Both the position numbers and the translations under genes were made by a program. Positions 34,715-44,113 of a stretch of DNA of 64,000 nt are shown here, one piece after another; positions within the stretch are counted from its first letter, which is position 1; every line of letters starts with the position of its first letter. The notes below the pieces were generated by a model. That model was not told the DNA's origin. It ran no database searches and was given only the letters and a program-made list of their open reading frames with translations. The stretch covers positions 256,747 through 320,746 of the forward strand of contig WGNX01000003.1 of the NCBI GenBank assembly GCA_016124335.1, in the 5' to 3' direction. The DNA is from Alphaproteobacteria bacterium. Its GTDB lineage: Bacteria > Pseudomonadota > Alphaproteobacteria > CACIAM-22H2.

Positions 34715-35509
34715 ATGGAATTCATCGATGCCTTCGACCCAGACAACGCGGCGTGCGAGCGCAAGTTCGCGTTCCGCAGCTGGACCCGGATTGCGGCAAG
34801 CTTCGAGGAACTTGGCTATCGCGTCCATGTCACGCGCCGCATGGCCGACGTACGCGCCTTTTGGGAACGCCTGCCCGATGCGAAGCGACAGGTGATCCGC
34901 ATGCCGCCGGTCCAGGATGTCGCTTATCATCCGAATGTCCTGCCGGAAGATTTCATCGCCTTCCAAGCCACACGTGCCGGCGACAACGCCCCGACCGCGA
35001 TGGTCGGCGCGCGCCGCGTTTGGGTCGAACGGTCGCTGAAAGAGGAGATGGAGGATCTCACCTTCTGGTACGGCGATCGCGCAGAGGAAATGCGCAAGCA
35101 GGGTCGCCGATGCGAGGTGAGTGCTCCCTCGGCACGCGAGATCGATTCGGAACATATCGCGTGGATGGGGGCTGGCATGAACGTGTCGGGTGATCCGCTC
35201 ATCTATCGCGCAATCGTCCGCGCCTCGCTGTTTTATGTGGCGACACACTGGCGGTTCAAGGCAACCGTATCGATCGTCGAACGCTCTACGTTCCGGGTTC
35301 ACGGCTTCGACTGGTACGGCTTCCGGCGCAACGAGATGGCTGTCTATCGCGACGACAACGAGTTCCTGCTCGCAACGATGCCGCGCCGCGAACTTCTTGC
35401 CGAAGCGCGACATGCGGCTTTTGCCGATGTGGGAAAACCGCTGCTGTCACGCCGCCATCCGGCCGTCGTGCCGGTTCCGGCCGCCGAACCGGTGCCCGTC
35501 GCCGGTTAG
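34715..35509 (+). CDS. Protein of unknown function (264 residues)
   Basis: Starts at ATG 34715 with a clear ribosome-binding site (ggaaagga). Soluble, mixed alpha/beta and rich in Trp, Tyr and Arg, with segments AFRSWTRIAASFEELGYRV, FWERLPDAKRQVIRMPP and WFYGD-like LTFWYGDRAEEMRK. The end is a proline/valine tail (VPVPAAEPVPVAG). No recognised motif; some acyltransferase-like flavour but not enough to claim it. It follows the HTH/PAS-like regulator by 152 bases. Confidence 0.6.
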   Translation: MEFIDAFDPDNAACERKFAFRSWTRIAASFEELGYRVHVTRRMADVRAFWERLPDAKRQVIRMPPVQDVAYHPNVLPEDFIAFQATRAGDNAPTAMVGARRVWVERSLKEEMEDLTFWYGDRAEEMRKQGRRCEVSAPSAREIDSEHIAWMGAGMNVSGDPLIYRAIVRASLFYVATHWRFKATVSIVERSTFRVHGFDWYGFRRNEMAVYRDDNEFLLATMPRRELLAEARHAAFADVGKPLLSRRHPAVVPVPAAEPVPVAG

Positions 35510-36291
35510 GCCGGCCCGCCCTCGCGCGCGATCGCCGATATCGGCGAGAGGATCTCGATGCCGCCCGTGATCGGCAGCAACGCGCCGGTCACGAAGGCGG
35601 CGCGTGGCGAGAGCAGGAAGGCAATGACGTCCGCCACGTCTTCTGCCCGGCCCAGCCGGCCGAGCGGCGTGCGCAGTTTCGCGCCCGCGACCAGCCCGTC
35701 GTATTTGTCGGCAAAGCCGTTGCGGACCATCGGCGTGTCGATGATGCCGGGTGCCACGGCATTGACGCGGATGCCCGAAGGGCCGAGTTGCTGGGCCATT
35801 CCGTAAGTGAGCGTTGCCACGCCGCCCTTGGCCGAGCCGTAGGCGAGATTGGCGCCGCCGTTGGCATGCGCGATCGACGAGATATGGACGATCGCGCCGC
35901 CCGAATCCTGGGCCTGCATCTGCCGGACGGCGGCCTTCGAGAACCGGAAAACGGCGCCGAGATTGATGTCGACGAGCCGGTCCCACTCGTCGTCTTCCAT
36001 CTCGACGAATTTCACCGGCCGCGACGCGCCGGCCCCGTTGACGAGGTTGTCGAGCCTGCCGAAGCGCTCGACCGCAAGCCCGACAAGTCGCGCCGGCAGC
36101 TCGCGCGCGCGAACGTCGCCCGCAAGTGCGGCGACCTCGCAGCCGCCCTCGGCAAGTTCGCCCGCAAGCGCGTCGAGCGGTCCGCTTTCAAGGGCCGTCA
36201 GCACCAGGCGATGGCCGTCGCCGGCGAGGCGGCGCGCAAGGGCGGCGCAGATGCCGCCCGAGGCGCCGGTAACGAGTGTAACGGGATTCAT
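35506..36291 (-). CDS. Short-chain dehydrogenase/reductase
   Basis: A 261-residue classical SDR (NAD(P)-dependent oxidoreductase). The nucleotide motif is TGASGGIC at residues 8-15, where the usual final Gly is Cys. NGAG, ISS and YGSAK supply the catalytic Ser/Tyr/Lys, and PGIID follows. The C-terminus ALLPITGGIEI is typical of 3-oxoacyl-ACP-reductase-like members. The start at 36291 has a leaderless-type promoter. It is divergent from hutH; the substrate is not predictable. Confidence 0.85.
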   Translation of the reverse strand: MNPVTLVTGASGGICAALARRLAGDGHRLVLTALESGPLDALAGELAEGGCEVAALAGDVRARELPARLVGLAVERFGRLDNLVNGAGASRPVKFVEMEDDEWDRLVDINLGAVFRFSKAAVRQMQAQDSGGAIVHISSIAHANGGANLAYGSAKGGVATLTYGMAQQLGPSGIRVNAVAPGIIDTPMVRNGFADKYDGLVAGAKLRTPLGRLGRAEDVADVIAFLLSPRAAFVTGALLPITGGIEILSPISAIAREGGPA

Positions 36292-36299
36292 GGATTCAT

Positions 36300-36327
36300 A
36301 ATGTATGCAGATGCCGCGACCGATCAA
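36300..36327 (-). promoter_or_regulatory. Leaderless-type promoter of the SDR gene
   Basis: On the minus strand TTGATC (36327-36322), a 16-base spacer, then TACATT (36305-36300), followed after 8 bases by ATG 36291. Confidence 0.5.
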
Positions 36328-36413
36328 TTCATTCCGCGCGACAATGCGCTTGCCACCCGAACGGTGCGCGTGTTTGCTGACGACAACCCGATACGAAGAA
36401 AGCCGCCCCGAAG

Positions 36414-37961
36414 ATGAAGCCCGCGACACTCGAAACCGGCGAAGCGCCCCTCGCGCTGTGGCGTGAGATCATGGCCGGACGGGGCCTTGTCGCGGGCGAA
36501 CGGGCGGGCCGCGCGATCGCCGCGGGCCACGCCTTGCTCGCCAAGGCCGCGCGCGGCAACGACGCGATCTACGGGGTCAATACCGGGTTCGGAAAGCTCG
36601 CAAGCGTACGCATTCCCACCGACCGGCTGGCGGAGTTGCAGGTCAACATCGTCCGCTCGCACTGTGCCGGCGTCGGCGCGCCGCTGCCCGAACCGGTCGT
36701 GCGTCTCGTGCTGGCGCTCAAGCTTGCGAGCCTCGCGCACGGCGCCTCGGGCATCCAGCCCGCGATCGTGGCATTGCTCGAAGGCATGCTCGCGCGCGGC
36801 GTCCTGCCGGTCGTGCCCGCCCAAGGCTCGGTCGGCGCATCCGGCGATCTGGCGCCGCTTGCACATCTTGCCGCCGTGATGATCGGCGAGGGCGAGGCCT
36901 TCCATGCCGGCGAACGCATGCCGGGCGGGGCGGCACTCGCGCGCGCCGGGCTTTCCCCCGTGGCGCTCGGGCCGAAGGAAGGTCTGGCACTCTTGAACGG
37001 CACGCAGGTATCGACCGCGCTTGCACTGGCCGGCCTGTTCGCGATCGAGAATGCGTTCGGTGCGGCACTCGTCACCGGTGCCATGGCCGTCGACGCGGCC
37101 GCTGGCGCCGACACGCCATTCGACGCCCGCATCCAGCAGCTGCGCGGGCAACCCGGCCAGATCGATGTTGCCGCCGCACTCCGCGCGCTGATGGCCGACA
37201 GCGAGATCCGCCGCTCGCACCTTGCCGACGATCCGCGCGTACAGGACCCCTATTCGCTGCGCTGCCAGCCGCAAGTGATGGGTGCCGCACTCGACGTGCT
37301 GCGCGCGGCCGCGTCGATGCTCGAACGCGAGGCCAACGGCGTTACCGACAATCCGCTCGTGATGGCCGATACCGGCGAGGTGCTGTCGGGCGGAAATTTC
37401 CACGCCGAGCCGGTCGCGTTCGCCGCCGACATGCTGGCACTGGCCGCGGCCGAGATCGGCAATCTTTCGCAGCGTCGCTGCGCGATGCTGGTCGATCCGG
37501 TCCTGTCGGGATTGCCGGCCTTCCTTATCCCCAAGCCCGGCATCAATTCCGGCTTCATGGTCGCCGAAGTAAGCTCGGCAGCGCTCGCCTCGGAGAACCG
37601 GATGCGCGCCGCACCGGCGTCGACCGACACGATCCCCACGTCGGCGAACCAGGAGGATCACGTTTCGATGGCCGCCCACGGCGCGCGGCGCCTGACGCCG
37701 ATGGCCGAGAACCTCGCGGCGATCGTCGGGATCGAGGCGATGATGGCCGCACAGGGAATCGAGATGCGCAAGCCCCTGCGGCCCGGCCCGCGCGTTGCCG
37801 TTTCGCTTGCGCGTGTGCGCGAACATTCCGCCTTTCTCGAATCCGACCGCGCGCTTGCCGGCGAGATGGCGGCAATTGCCGCATTGGTGGCCGACGGCTC
37901 GTTGCTCGGCGATCACGCGGATATCCGCGCGCTTCTGCCTTCCGGCGGACCGCTCCGCTAG
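36414..37961 (+). CDS. hutH: Histidine ammonia-lyase
   Basis: A 515-residue lyase converting L-histidine to urocanate + ammonia. A142-S143-G144 in [14 protein letters not shown] forms the MIO electrophile. [12 protein letters not shown] near residue 53, [14 protein letters not shown] and [15 protein letters not shown] near 415 are family hallmarks. It stands alone, about 22 kb from hutF/hutG. The enzymes for the middle steps (hutU, hutI) are not in the window. Confidence 0.93.
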   Translation: MKPATLETGEAPLALWREIMAGRGLVAGERAGRAIAAGHALLAKAARGNDAIYGVNTGFGKLASVRIPTDRLAELQVNIVRSHCAGVGAPLPEPVVRLVLALKLASLAHGASGIQPAIVALLEGMLARGVLPVVPAQGSVGASGDLAPLAHLAAVMIGEGEAFHAGERMPGGAALARAGLSPVALGPKEGLALLNGTQVSTALALAGLFAIENAFGAALVTGAMAVDAAAGADTPFDARIQQLRGQPGQIDVAAALRALMADSEIRRSHLADDPRVQDPYSLRCQPQVMGAALDVLRAAASMLEREANGVTDNPLVMADTGEVLSGGNFHAEPVAFAADMLALAAAEIGNLSQRRCAMLVDPVLSGLPAFLIPKPGINSGFMVAEVSSAALASENRMRAAPASTDTIPTSANQEDHVSMAAHGARRLTPMAENLAAIVGIEAMMAAQGIEMRKPLRPGPRVAVSLARVREHSAFLESDRALAGEMAAIAALVADGSLLGDHADIRALLPSGGPLR

Positions 37962-38088
37962 ACCGTCACGCCCGGGCGAACGGCGCGAGCCTGATCGTGA
38001 CCGGCGGTGGCCGTCACCCCGAATTCTGCAAATTTTGCGGAAAATGGGCATCGTGGAGCCTGCGGCCGAAACGCGCTAGAATGGAATG

Positions 38089-39447
38089 ATGAGCAGTTCC
38101 GCCCTCGGCAGCGCGCTGAGCGCGCTTTTCGCAAACCGCACGGCGATCGACTATCGCGCGGCGAATATCGCGAATGCGCAGACCGACGGATACAAGGCCG
38201 TCGAGGCACGCCTGTCCAGCTACGTGACGCAAGGCGCCACCGGCGGCGTGCTCGCCACGCCGGTCCTGTCGAGTGCTGCGCAGGGCGCGATCCTCCAGTC
38301 GGCCGCAGCGACGTCTTTTGCGGTGACCGGCTCGGGCTTCCTTCCCGTTCAAGACGGCACATCGGGTAGCGGTGAAACGCTCTTCACCCGCCGCGCCGAT
38401 TTTGCACCGGACGAGAACGGCTTCCTTCGCAACGGTGCCGGCAAGGTACTCTACGCGCTGCCGGCCAACGGTTCCGGGCCGCTTGTTCCGGTGCAGATCA
38501 ACCGGGCCGCCCTGCCGGCCCAGCCCACGGCCAACGCCGTTTATGCCGCGAACCTTCCCGCCAATGCGCCTGCGGGCAGCGTCGTGAATGGCGGCACGGT
38601 CACGATCACCGACGCGCAAGGCCAGGCGCAGAGTTTCTCGATCACCTGGTACAACCGCTCCACGCCGGGCGGGACCCTGCCGGGCGTCCCTGCGGGTGCG
38701 ACGACGGGGACAGGCGGCATTCCCGCTTCGGCCGCGGGCACCATCCCGCAATGGCGCGCCGTGCTCACGGCGCAGACCGGTTCGGCCAACAGGCCGGAAT
38801 CGCTTGCACTCGATTTTTCGTTCGGCACGACGGCAGGGGTCGATGCCGGCTTGCCCGTCTCGGTCAACGTGCAGTCGACCAACCCCGCCACGCTTTCGGC
38901 CGCGACGACCGGCGGCCGCGTCGCGATCGGCTATCGCGCGCCCGGTGCGGCGGCCGCCCCGCTCCAGCAGATCAATGTCGAGTTCGGCGCGCCAGCGGCT
39001 TCGGGCGGCGCGTCGACATTGGGCGCGCCGGGCGGGCTCACCTCGTTCGGGGCCACCGGCATCTCGATTTCGCGCAGTTCGGCCGACGGTTATCCCTCCG
39101 GCACGTTCGTGGGCGCCGGGATCGATTCCGGCGGACAGGTTTATGCGAGCTACACGAACGGCCAGCGTGTCGCCCAATACCAGGTCGCGGTCGCGAATTT
39201 CGCCAACGCAGGCGGGCTTGTTGCCGGGAACGGCGAGGCGTTTCGCGCTGCCGATGCATCGGGCACGCCCACGATCGGCAGTGCGGCAGGCGGCGGCATC
39301 GCGTCGAACGCGCTCGAAGGTTCGAACGTCGATCTGGGTACCGAGATCACGCGTTCGCTCGTGGCGCAGCGCGCCTATTCGGCGAGCGCGAGGCTGGTGA
39401 CGACAAGCGACGAGATGCTCAAGGAACTCCTGCGCGTGCGCCGCTAG
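38089..39447 (+). CDS. Stand-alone flagellar hook protein FlgE-like
   Basis: A 452-residue protein (an in-frame ATG at 38086 adds one Met). The N-terminus TAIDYRAANIANAQTDGYKA matches the rod/hook Flg_bb_rod domain. The C-terminus GSNVDLGTEITRSLVAQRAYSASARLVTTSDEMLKEL (described by region, about residues 412-448) matches Flg_bbr_C. The middle is rich in Ala, Gly, Ser and Thr. No other flagellar gene is in the window. TAGAAT at 38077-38082 suggests leaderless start at 38089. It may be a spare hook subunit or a repurposed surface protein. Confidence 0.78.
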   Translation: MSSSALGSALSALFANRTAIDYRAANIANAQTDGYKAVEARLSSYVTQGATGGVLATPVLSSAAQGAILQSAAATSFAVTGSGFLPVQDGTSGSGETLFTRRADFAPDENGFLRNGAGKVLYALPANGSGPLVPVQINRAALPAQPTANAVYAANLPANAPAGSVVNGGTVTITDAQGQAQSFSITWYNRSTPGGTLPGVPAGATTGTGGIPASAAGTIPQWRAVLTAQTGSANRPESLALDFSFGTTAGVDAGLPVSVNVQSTNPATLSAATTGGRVAIGYRAPGAAAAPLQQINVEFGAPAASGGASTLGAPGGLTSFGATGISISRSSADGYPSGTFVGAGIDSGGQVYASYTNGQRVAQYQVAVANFANAGGLVAGNGEAFRAADASGTPTIGSAAGGGIASNALEGSNVDLGTEITRSLVAQRAYSASARLVTTSDEMLKELLRVRR

Positions 39448-39470
39448 AAATCGCTCGAAGGGCAAGGGAC

Positions 39471-39968
39471 GTGGGCTTCAGGCTCGTTTCGGAACTTCGA
39501 CTCAACCCTGCGTCCGCCACGCTGCCGGAGCCTCTCGCCGAAATGTACCGGTACTGGGAGGGCCGCCGCGGAGATCGCGCGATGCCGGTCCGCGCGGATA
39601 TCGATCCGCTCGATCTGAGTGCCCGGCTGGGGCGCATCCATCTGCTCGATGTCGAAGGGCCCGGATTGTTCCGCTACCGCGTCTACGGCAGCCGGATGAC
39701 AAATCCGGACGCACGCGACATGACCGGCAAGACCACCGTCGACTACGCCGATACGCAATTCGGCATCCTGGTCACGCGTCATCTCGCGCAATGCGTCGCC
39801 GAGCGTGCCCCGGTCTGCTACGAAATCCGCGGCACGCTCGACGACGATCCCTATTTCTACACACGCATCGCGCTGCCGCTGGCGGGCGCCGATGGAAATG
39901 TCGCGATGATCCTTGTCGGTTCCGAACGTGGATCGGTCCCCATGAGGGTCCAGCGCGACGTCCTCTAG
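39471..39968 (+). CDS. PAS-domain protein (PF07310 type)
   Basis: A 165-residue protein made almost entirely of one PAS-like domain of the alphaproteobacterial PF07310 family (LAEMYRYWEGRRGDRAMP, IHLLDVEGPGLFRYRVYGS, FYTRIALPLAGADG). It has no output domain. The start is GTG 39471 with a gggcaaggga ribosome-binding site, 23 bases after the hook-like gene stop, so the two may be co-transcribed. A signalling or protein-interaction role is inferred. Confidence 0.78.
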   Translation: MGFRLVSELRLNPASATLPEPLAEMYRYWEGRRGDRAMPVRADIDPLDLSARLGRIHLLDVEGPGLFRYRVYGSRMTNPDARDMTGKTTVDYADTQFGILVTRHLAQCVAERAPVCYEIRGTLDDDPYFYTRIALPLAGADGNVAMILVGSERGSVPMRVQRDVL

Positions 39969-40045
39969 GGCCCTTCACTTGTTGCCGCCGGTGCGGTACG
40001 GGTTATGCAGCGGTCTGACCGACATACGATTCAGCAACGGCGATC

Positions 40046-41305
40046 ATGAAAGTTCTCGTCCTGGGCGGCGGCGTCATCGGCGTCACGACCGCGTACTATC
40101 TCGCCCGTGCCGGCCACGAGGTAACGGTCGTCGACCGCCAGGCCGGCCCTGCGCTCGAGACGAGCTTTGCCAACGCAGGTGAAATATCGCCGGGCTATGC
40201 GTCGCCTTGGGCTGGTCCGGGCATTCCGGTCAAGGCGGTCAAATGGCTGCTGATGCCGCACGGGCCGCTCGTCGTGCGGCCGCGCTTCGACCCGGCGATG
40301 TGGGCCTGGATCATCCGCATGCTGCGCAACTGCACGTCGGCACGCTATGCCCGCAACAAGAACCGCATGGTGCCGCTGGCCGAATATAGCCGCGACAGCC
40401 TGCGCGACCTGCGCGCCGAGACCGGCATTTCCTACGACGAACGAAGCCAGGGCACGCTTCAGCTTTTCCGCACGCAAAAGCAGCTCGACGCGATCGGCTC
40501 GGACATTGCGGTGCTGCGCTCGATCGGCGTGCCCTTCGAGGTTCTCGACCGCGATGGATGCATCCGCATCGAGCCGGCGCTGGCGCGCGTGCGCGAGCGG
40601 TTCGTGGGCGGCCTCCGGCTTCCCAACGACGAAACGGGCGACTGCCATCTGTTCACGACCCGGCTTGCCGAAATGTCCGCAGGCCTTGGCGTCCGGTTCC
40701 TCTACGACACGCAGATCCATGCGATCGAGCGGTCCGGCGGGCGGATCGAACGGGTTTCGACAAGTGCCGGCACGCTTTCGGCCGACGCCTATGTCGCGGC
40801 ACTGGGCAGCTACACGCCGCTGCTGCTGCGCCCGCTCGGCCTTCACCTGTCGGTCTACCCGGTCAAAGGCTATTCGCTGACGCTGCCCATCGTCAATCCG
40901 GCAGCAGCCCCCGAGTCAACCGTGATGGACGAAACCTACAAGGTCGCGATCACGCGACTGGGGACGCGCATCCGCGTAGGCGGCACCGCCGAGATTTCGG
41001 GCTTCGACACGACGCTGCGCGAGAGCCGCCGCGCCACCCTCGCCCATTCGGTCGGCGATCTCTATCCCGGCGGCGGCGATATTTCGCGCGCGACCTTCTG
41101 GTGCGGCCTCCGGCCGATGACGCCGGACGGCCCGCCGGTGATCGGGCGCACGCCGATCGCAAACCTTTTTCTCAACACCGGCCACGGCACGCTTGGCTGG
41201 ACGATGGCTTGCGGCTCGGGCCGGGTGCTTGCCGACCTGCTTTCGGGAACCACACCGGCCATCGATCTGGAAGGTCTGTCGCTGGCGGCGCACCGGACCT
41301 TCTAG
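40046..41305 (+). CDS. dadA: D-amino-acid dehydrogenase
   Basis: A 419-residue FAD enzyme oxidising D-amino acids to 2-oxo acids with electrons to the respiratory chain. The dinucleotide motif [21 protein letters not shown] opens the protein. [21 protein letters not shown] near residue 40 and the end ([20 protein letters not shown]) are DadA hallmarks. No alanine racemase gene is adjacent. Its stop shares 4 bases with the convergent exporter gene. Confidence 0.92.
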   Translation: MKVLVLGGGVIGVTTAYYLARAGHEVTVVDRQAGPALETSFANAGEISPGYASPWAGPGIPVKAVKWLLMPHGPLVVRPRFDPAMWAWIIRMLRNCTSARYARNKNRMVPLAEYSRDSLRDLRAETGISYDERSQGTLQLFRTQKQLDAIGSDIAVLRSIGVPFEVLDRDGCIRIEPALARVRERFVGGLRLPNDETGDCHLFTTRLAEMSAGLGVRFLYDTQIHAIERSGGRIERVSTSAGTLSADAYVAALGSYTPLLLRPLGLHLSVYPVKGYSLTLPIVNPAAAPESTVMDETYKVAITRLGTRIRVGGTAEISGFDTTLRESRRATLAHSVGDLYPGGGDISRATFWCGLRPMTPDGPPVIGRTPIANLFLNTGHGTLGWTMACGSGRVLADLLSGTTPAIDLEGLSLAAHRTF

Positions 41306-42720
41306 GTCGACGGCTCCTGCGCGGCCCGTCGGTCGTGTTGCAGGCGGATTGAACTTATCGCCGCCGCGCATAGCGCGAAGACCGCGGCGATGATCAACCC
41401 GATCTGCAGCGCTTTGCCGTCGGGCGCATGATCGAAGAGCAGCGACATCGCAAGCGCGCCGATCGTCTGGCCCATCAGCCGCGCGGTTCCCTGCATGCCG
41501 CCGGCCGCCCCGCTGCGCTTTTTCGGGGCGGAAAGCAGAAGCACCTGGTTGTTGGCGGTCTGGAACAGGCCGAAACCGATCCCGCACAGCGCGATGCCGG
41601 AAACCAGCGGCGCAAGGCCGCCATAGAGCGGCCATGCACCGCCGATCGCAAGCCCGACGCCGAGCAGGCTGCCGCCGGCAGCGCAGATGAGCCCCGTGGG
41701 CATTCGCTTCGACAGGCGCGCGGATATCGGTGCCGTCACCGCGACGAGCAGCGGCCACACCATCATCACCGAACCGGCTGTGAAGATGCTGAGGCCCATC
41801 TGATGCTGGATCAGGAACGGGATTGCCAGGTAGCCCATCGTCTGGCCCGAAAAGCAGCTGATGGATGCCGCGACGGAATAGCGGAACGAGCCGTTGCGGA
41901 ACAGGTCGATCGGGATCAACGGCGCTTCGACCCGCCGTTCGCGCAGGATCACCGCCGCAAGGCAGGTGGCGGCACCCGCCAGCATCGCCGTGCCCGCGAG
42001 CCCGCGCGTCGCCGCAATATCGGCACCCAGCACGAGCAGCACGAAGAAGCCGGTATTGAAGCCGGCACTGACGCCGTCAAGCCGCCGGCCCGACCCGACG
42101 GGCCGCGGCAGGTTGCGCGAACCGAGGAGAACGAATGCGCCGATGGGAATGTTGACGATGAAAAGCCAAGGCCAGTCCGCGACCGAAAGGATCATCGCGC
42201 CGATCGCGGGGCCCGCCGCGGAGGAGAGCGCCACCGCCATGGCGTTCCAGCCCAGCGCATGGGCCAGCACCTCGGGGCGGAAGGTGAAGCGGATCATCAT
42301 CGCGCCAAGCCCCATGATCGCCCCGCCGCCCAGGCCCTGGACGAAGCGTGCGAAGACAAGCATCGACATGTTCGGCGCCGCGGCGCACGCGGCCGAGGCA
42401 AGCGTGAAGATCAGGACACCTGCAAGGTAGACCTTCCGGCCGCCGATGCTTTCGCCCAGCGCCGCGCAAGGCAGCAAAGCCACCACGACGCCAAGTTGGT
42501 ACATCGTCACGATCCAGACCGCTTCGCCCGCCGATACGCCGAAAGCGACCGTGATCGACGGCAGCGCGATATTCGCGATCGCGCCGTCGAGCACGACCAA
42601 CGTCACCGTCGTCAGGATGACCGCAAGCGACAGGGCGGTATTGCGTGCCTGCTGGCGGTCCGCCGCTTCACCCTCGGCGGCATTTGCGCGGGGGGCGTCC
42701 TTGTGCTCTGGGTGACTCAT
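41302..42720 (-). CDS. MFS exporter, DHA2 (14-helix) type
   Basis: A 472-residue membrane protein. It has the DHA2 signature [15 protein letters not shown] in the first helix, [13 protein letters not shown] near residue 130, and about 14 hydrophobic segments. [10 protein letters not shown] at 42720 is preferred over upstream in-frame codons to 42819. Drug or metabolite export is the family role; the substrate is unknown. Divergent from the ynjB-like gene with a 173-base control region. Confidence 0.87.
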   Translation of the reverse strand: MSHPEHKDAPRANAAEGEAADRQQARNTALSLAVILTTVTLVVLDGAIANIALPSITVAFGVSAGEAVWIVTMYQLGVVVALLPCAALGESIGGRKVYLAGVLIFTLASAACAAAPNMSMLVFARFVQGLGGGAIMGLGAMMIRFTFRPEVLAHALGWNAMAVALSSAAGPAIGAMILSVADWPWLFIVNIPIGAFVLLGSRNLPRPVGSGRRLDGVSAGFNTGFFVLLVLGADIAATRGLAGTAMLAGAATCLAAVILRERRVEAPLIPIDLFRNGSFRYSVAASISCFSGQTMGYLAIPFLIQHQMGLSIFTAGSVMMVWPLLVAVTAPISARLSKRMPTGLICAAGGSLLGVGLAIGGAWPLYGGLAPLVSGIALCGIGFGLFQTANNQVLLLSAPKKRSGAAGGMQGTARLMGQTIGALAMSLLFDHAPDGKALQIGLIIAAVFALCAAAISSIRLQHDRRAAQEPST

Positions 42721-42893
42721 GACCTTCGGGGGGTGGGCACTCGGGTTGCCTGACGGGGATCCATGGTAATGCCATAGCCGAATTTCCGATATCCGCTTCG
42801 GACGCAATGTAACCTGCAATGACGGGCGCCGAACCGATTTGGAACCCGATGATGCTAAGTTATCCCCCCAACGACCGTACGGGATTGCGCCAG

Positions 42894-44108
42894 ATGCTGA
42901 AGCGACTTCTCCTCAGTGCCCTTGCCGCGGCGACGATTGCCGCCACACCCGCGCTTGCGATCGAACCAGATCCGGCGAACTGGCCGGCCGTCGTCGCGAA
43001 GGCGCGCGGGCAGACCGTCTACTGGAACGCCTGGGGCGGCGAGCAGCGCATCAACGACTACATCGCCTGGGTCGGCACGCAGGTCGCCGCCCGCTACGGG
43101 ATAACGCTCGAACACGTGAAGCTCGCAAGCACGAGCGACGCCGTTTCCAAGGTGGTCGCCGAAAAGGCGGCCGGGCGCAGCGCGGGCGGAACGGTCGATC
43201 TCATCTGGATCAACGGCCCGAATTTCGCGTCGATGAAGCAGAACGGCCTTCTCTTCGGGCCGTGGGCGGAAAGCCTGCCGAATTTCCGTTTTGTCGACGC
43301 GGCCGGAAATCCCGAGATCCGGCGCGACTTCACGGTGCCGACCGAAGGGCTGGAAGCGCCGTGGGACCGCGCGCAGATCGTCTTCGAATATGACGGCACC
43401 TATGTGAAGGCGCCGCCGCGTTCGGCCGAAGCGCTGCTTGCCTGGGCGAAGGCGAACCCCGGCCGGTTCGCCTTTCCCGATCCGTCGAATTTCCTTGGCG
43501 CCACGTTCCTGAAGCAGGTGTTGAGCGAACTGGCGGCCGACAAGGCACGCCTGCTGGAACCGGCGAACGACGTTGATTTTCCGGCCGCCACGCGGCCGCT
43601 TTGGGCCTATCTCGACGCCCTGACGCCGGCGCTCTGGCGCGGCGGCCGGGCCTATCCGGCAAATTCCGCCGAACTGCGCCGGCTGCTCGCCGATCGCGAA
43701 ATCGCGATCACGCTCTCGTTCAACCCGGCGGAGGCAAGCGCGGCCATCGCCAATCGCGAATTGCCCGACAGCGTGCGCACCTATGTTTTCGACGGCGGAA
43801 CGATCGGCAACGCGAGCTTCGTGGCGATCCCGTTCAACGCCGCGCACAAGGAAGGTGCCATGGTCGTCGCGGACTTCCTGCTGTCACCCGAAGCGCAGCT
43901 CAGGAAACAGGATCCGGCGGGCTTCGGCGGCTTCACGGTTCTTGCCGCAGAACGGCTCCCGCCCGACATGCGCCAGGCCTTCGCGGGGCAAAAGCGCGGC
44001 ATCGCGACGCTGTCGACCGAAGAACTCGGCGCGCATCTTCCCGAACCGCATCCTTCCTGGATGACGCGGATCGAGGCGGAGTGGAAAAAGCGCTACGGCG
44101 CCCGATAG
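42894..44108 (+). CDS. ynjB: YnjB-type ABC substrate-binding protein
   Basis: A 404-residue periplasmic protein with signal peptide MLKRLLLSALAAATIAATPALA, then VYWNAWGGEQRINDYIAWV, SDAVSKVVAEKAAGRSAGGTVDLIWINGPNF, typical of the E. coli YnjB family (described in two pieces). Start 42894 was chosen because upstream residues disrupt the signal peptide. With ynjC and ynjD it forms a complete importer. The substrate of the family is not established; relation to thiamine-type binding proteins is only structural inference. Confidence 0.82.
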   Translation: MLKRLLLSALAAATIAATPALAIEPDPANWPAVVAKARGQTVYWNAWGGEQRINDYIAWVGTQVAARYGITLEHVKLASTSDAVSKVVAEKAAGRSAGGTVDLIWINGPNFASMKQNGLLFGPWAESLPNFRFVDAAGNPEIRRDFTVPTEGLEAPWDRAQIVFEYDGTYVKAPPRSAEALLAWAKANPGRFAFPDPSNFLGATFLKQVLSELAADKARLLEPANDVDFPAATRPLWAYLDALTPALWRGGRAYPANSAELRRLLADREIAITLSFNPAEASAAIANRELPDSVRTYVFDGGTIGNASFVAIPFNAAHKEGAMVVADFLLSPEAQLRKQDPAGFGGFTVLAAERLPPDMRQAFAGQKRGIATLSTEELGAHLPEPHPSWMTRIEAEWKKRYGAR

Positions 44109-44113
44109 CTCCG

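Noticed and set aside
42721-42893. TPP riboswitch upstream of the ynjB-like gene
   Set aside because: The conserved CUGAGA and ACCUGAU elements are absent; only ordinary intergenic sequence is seen.
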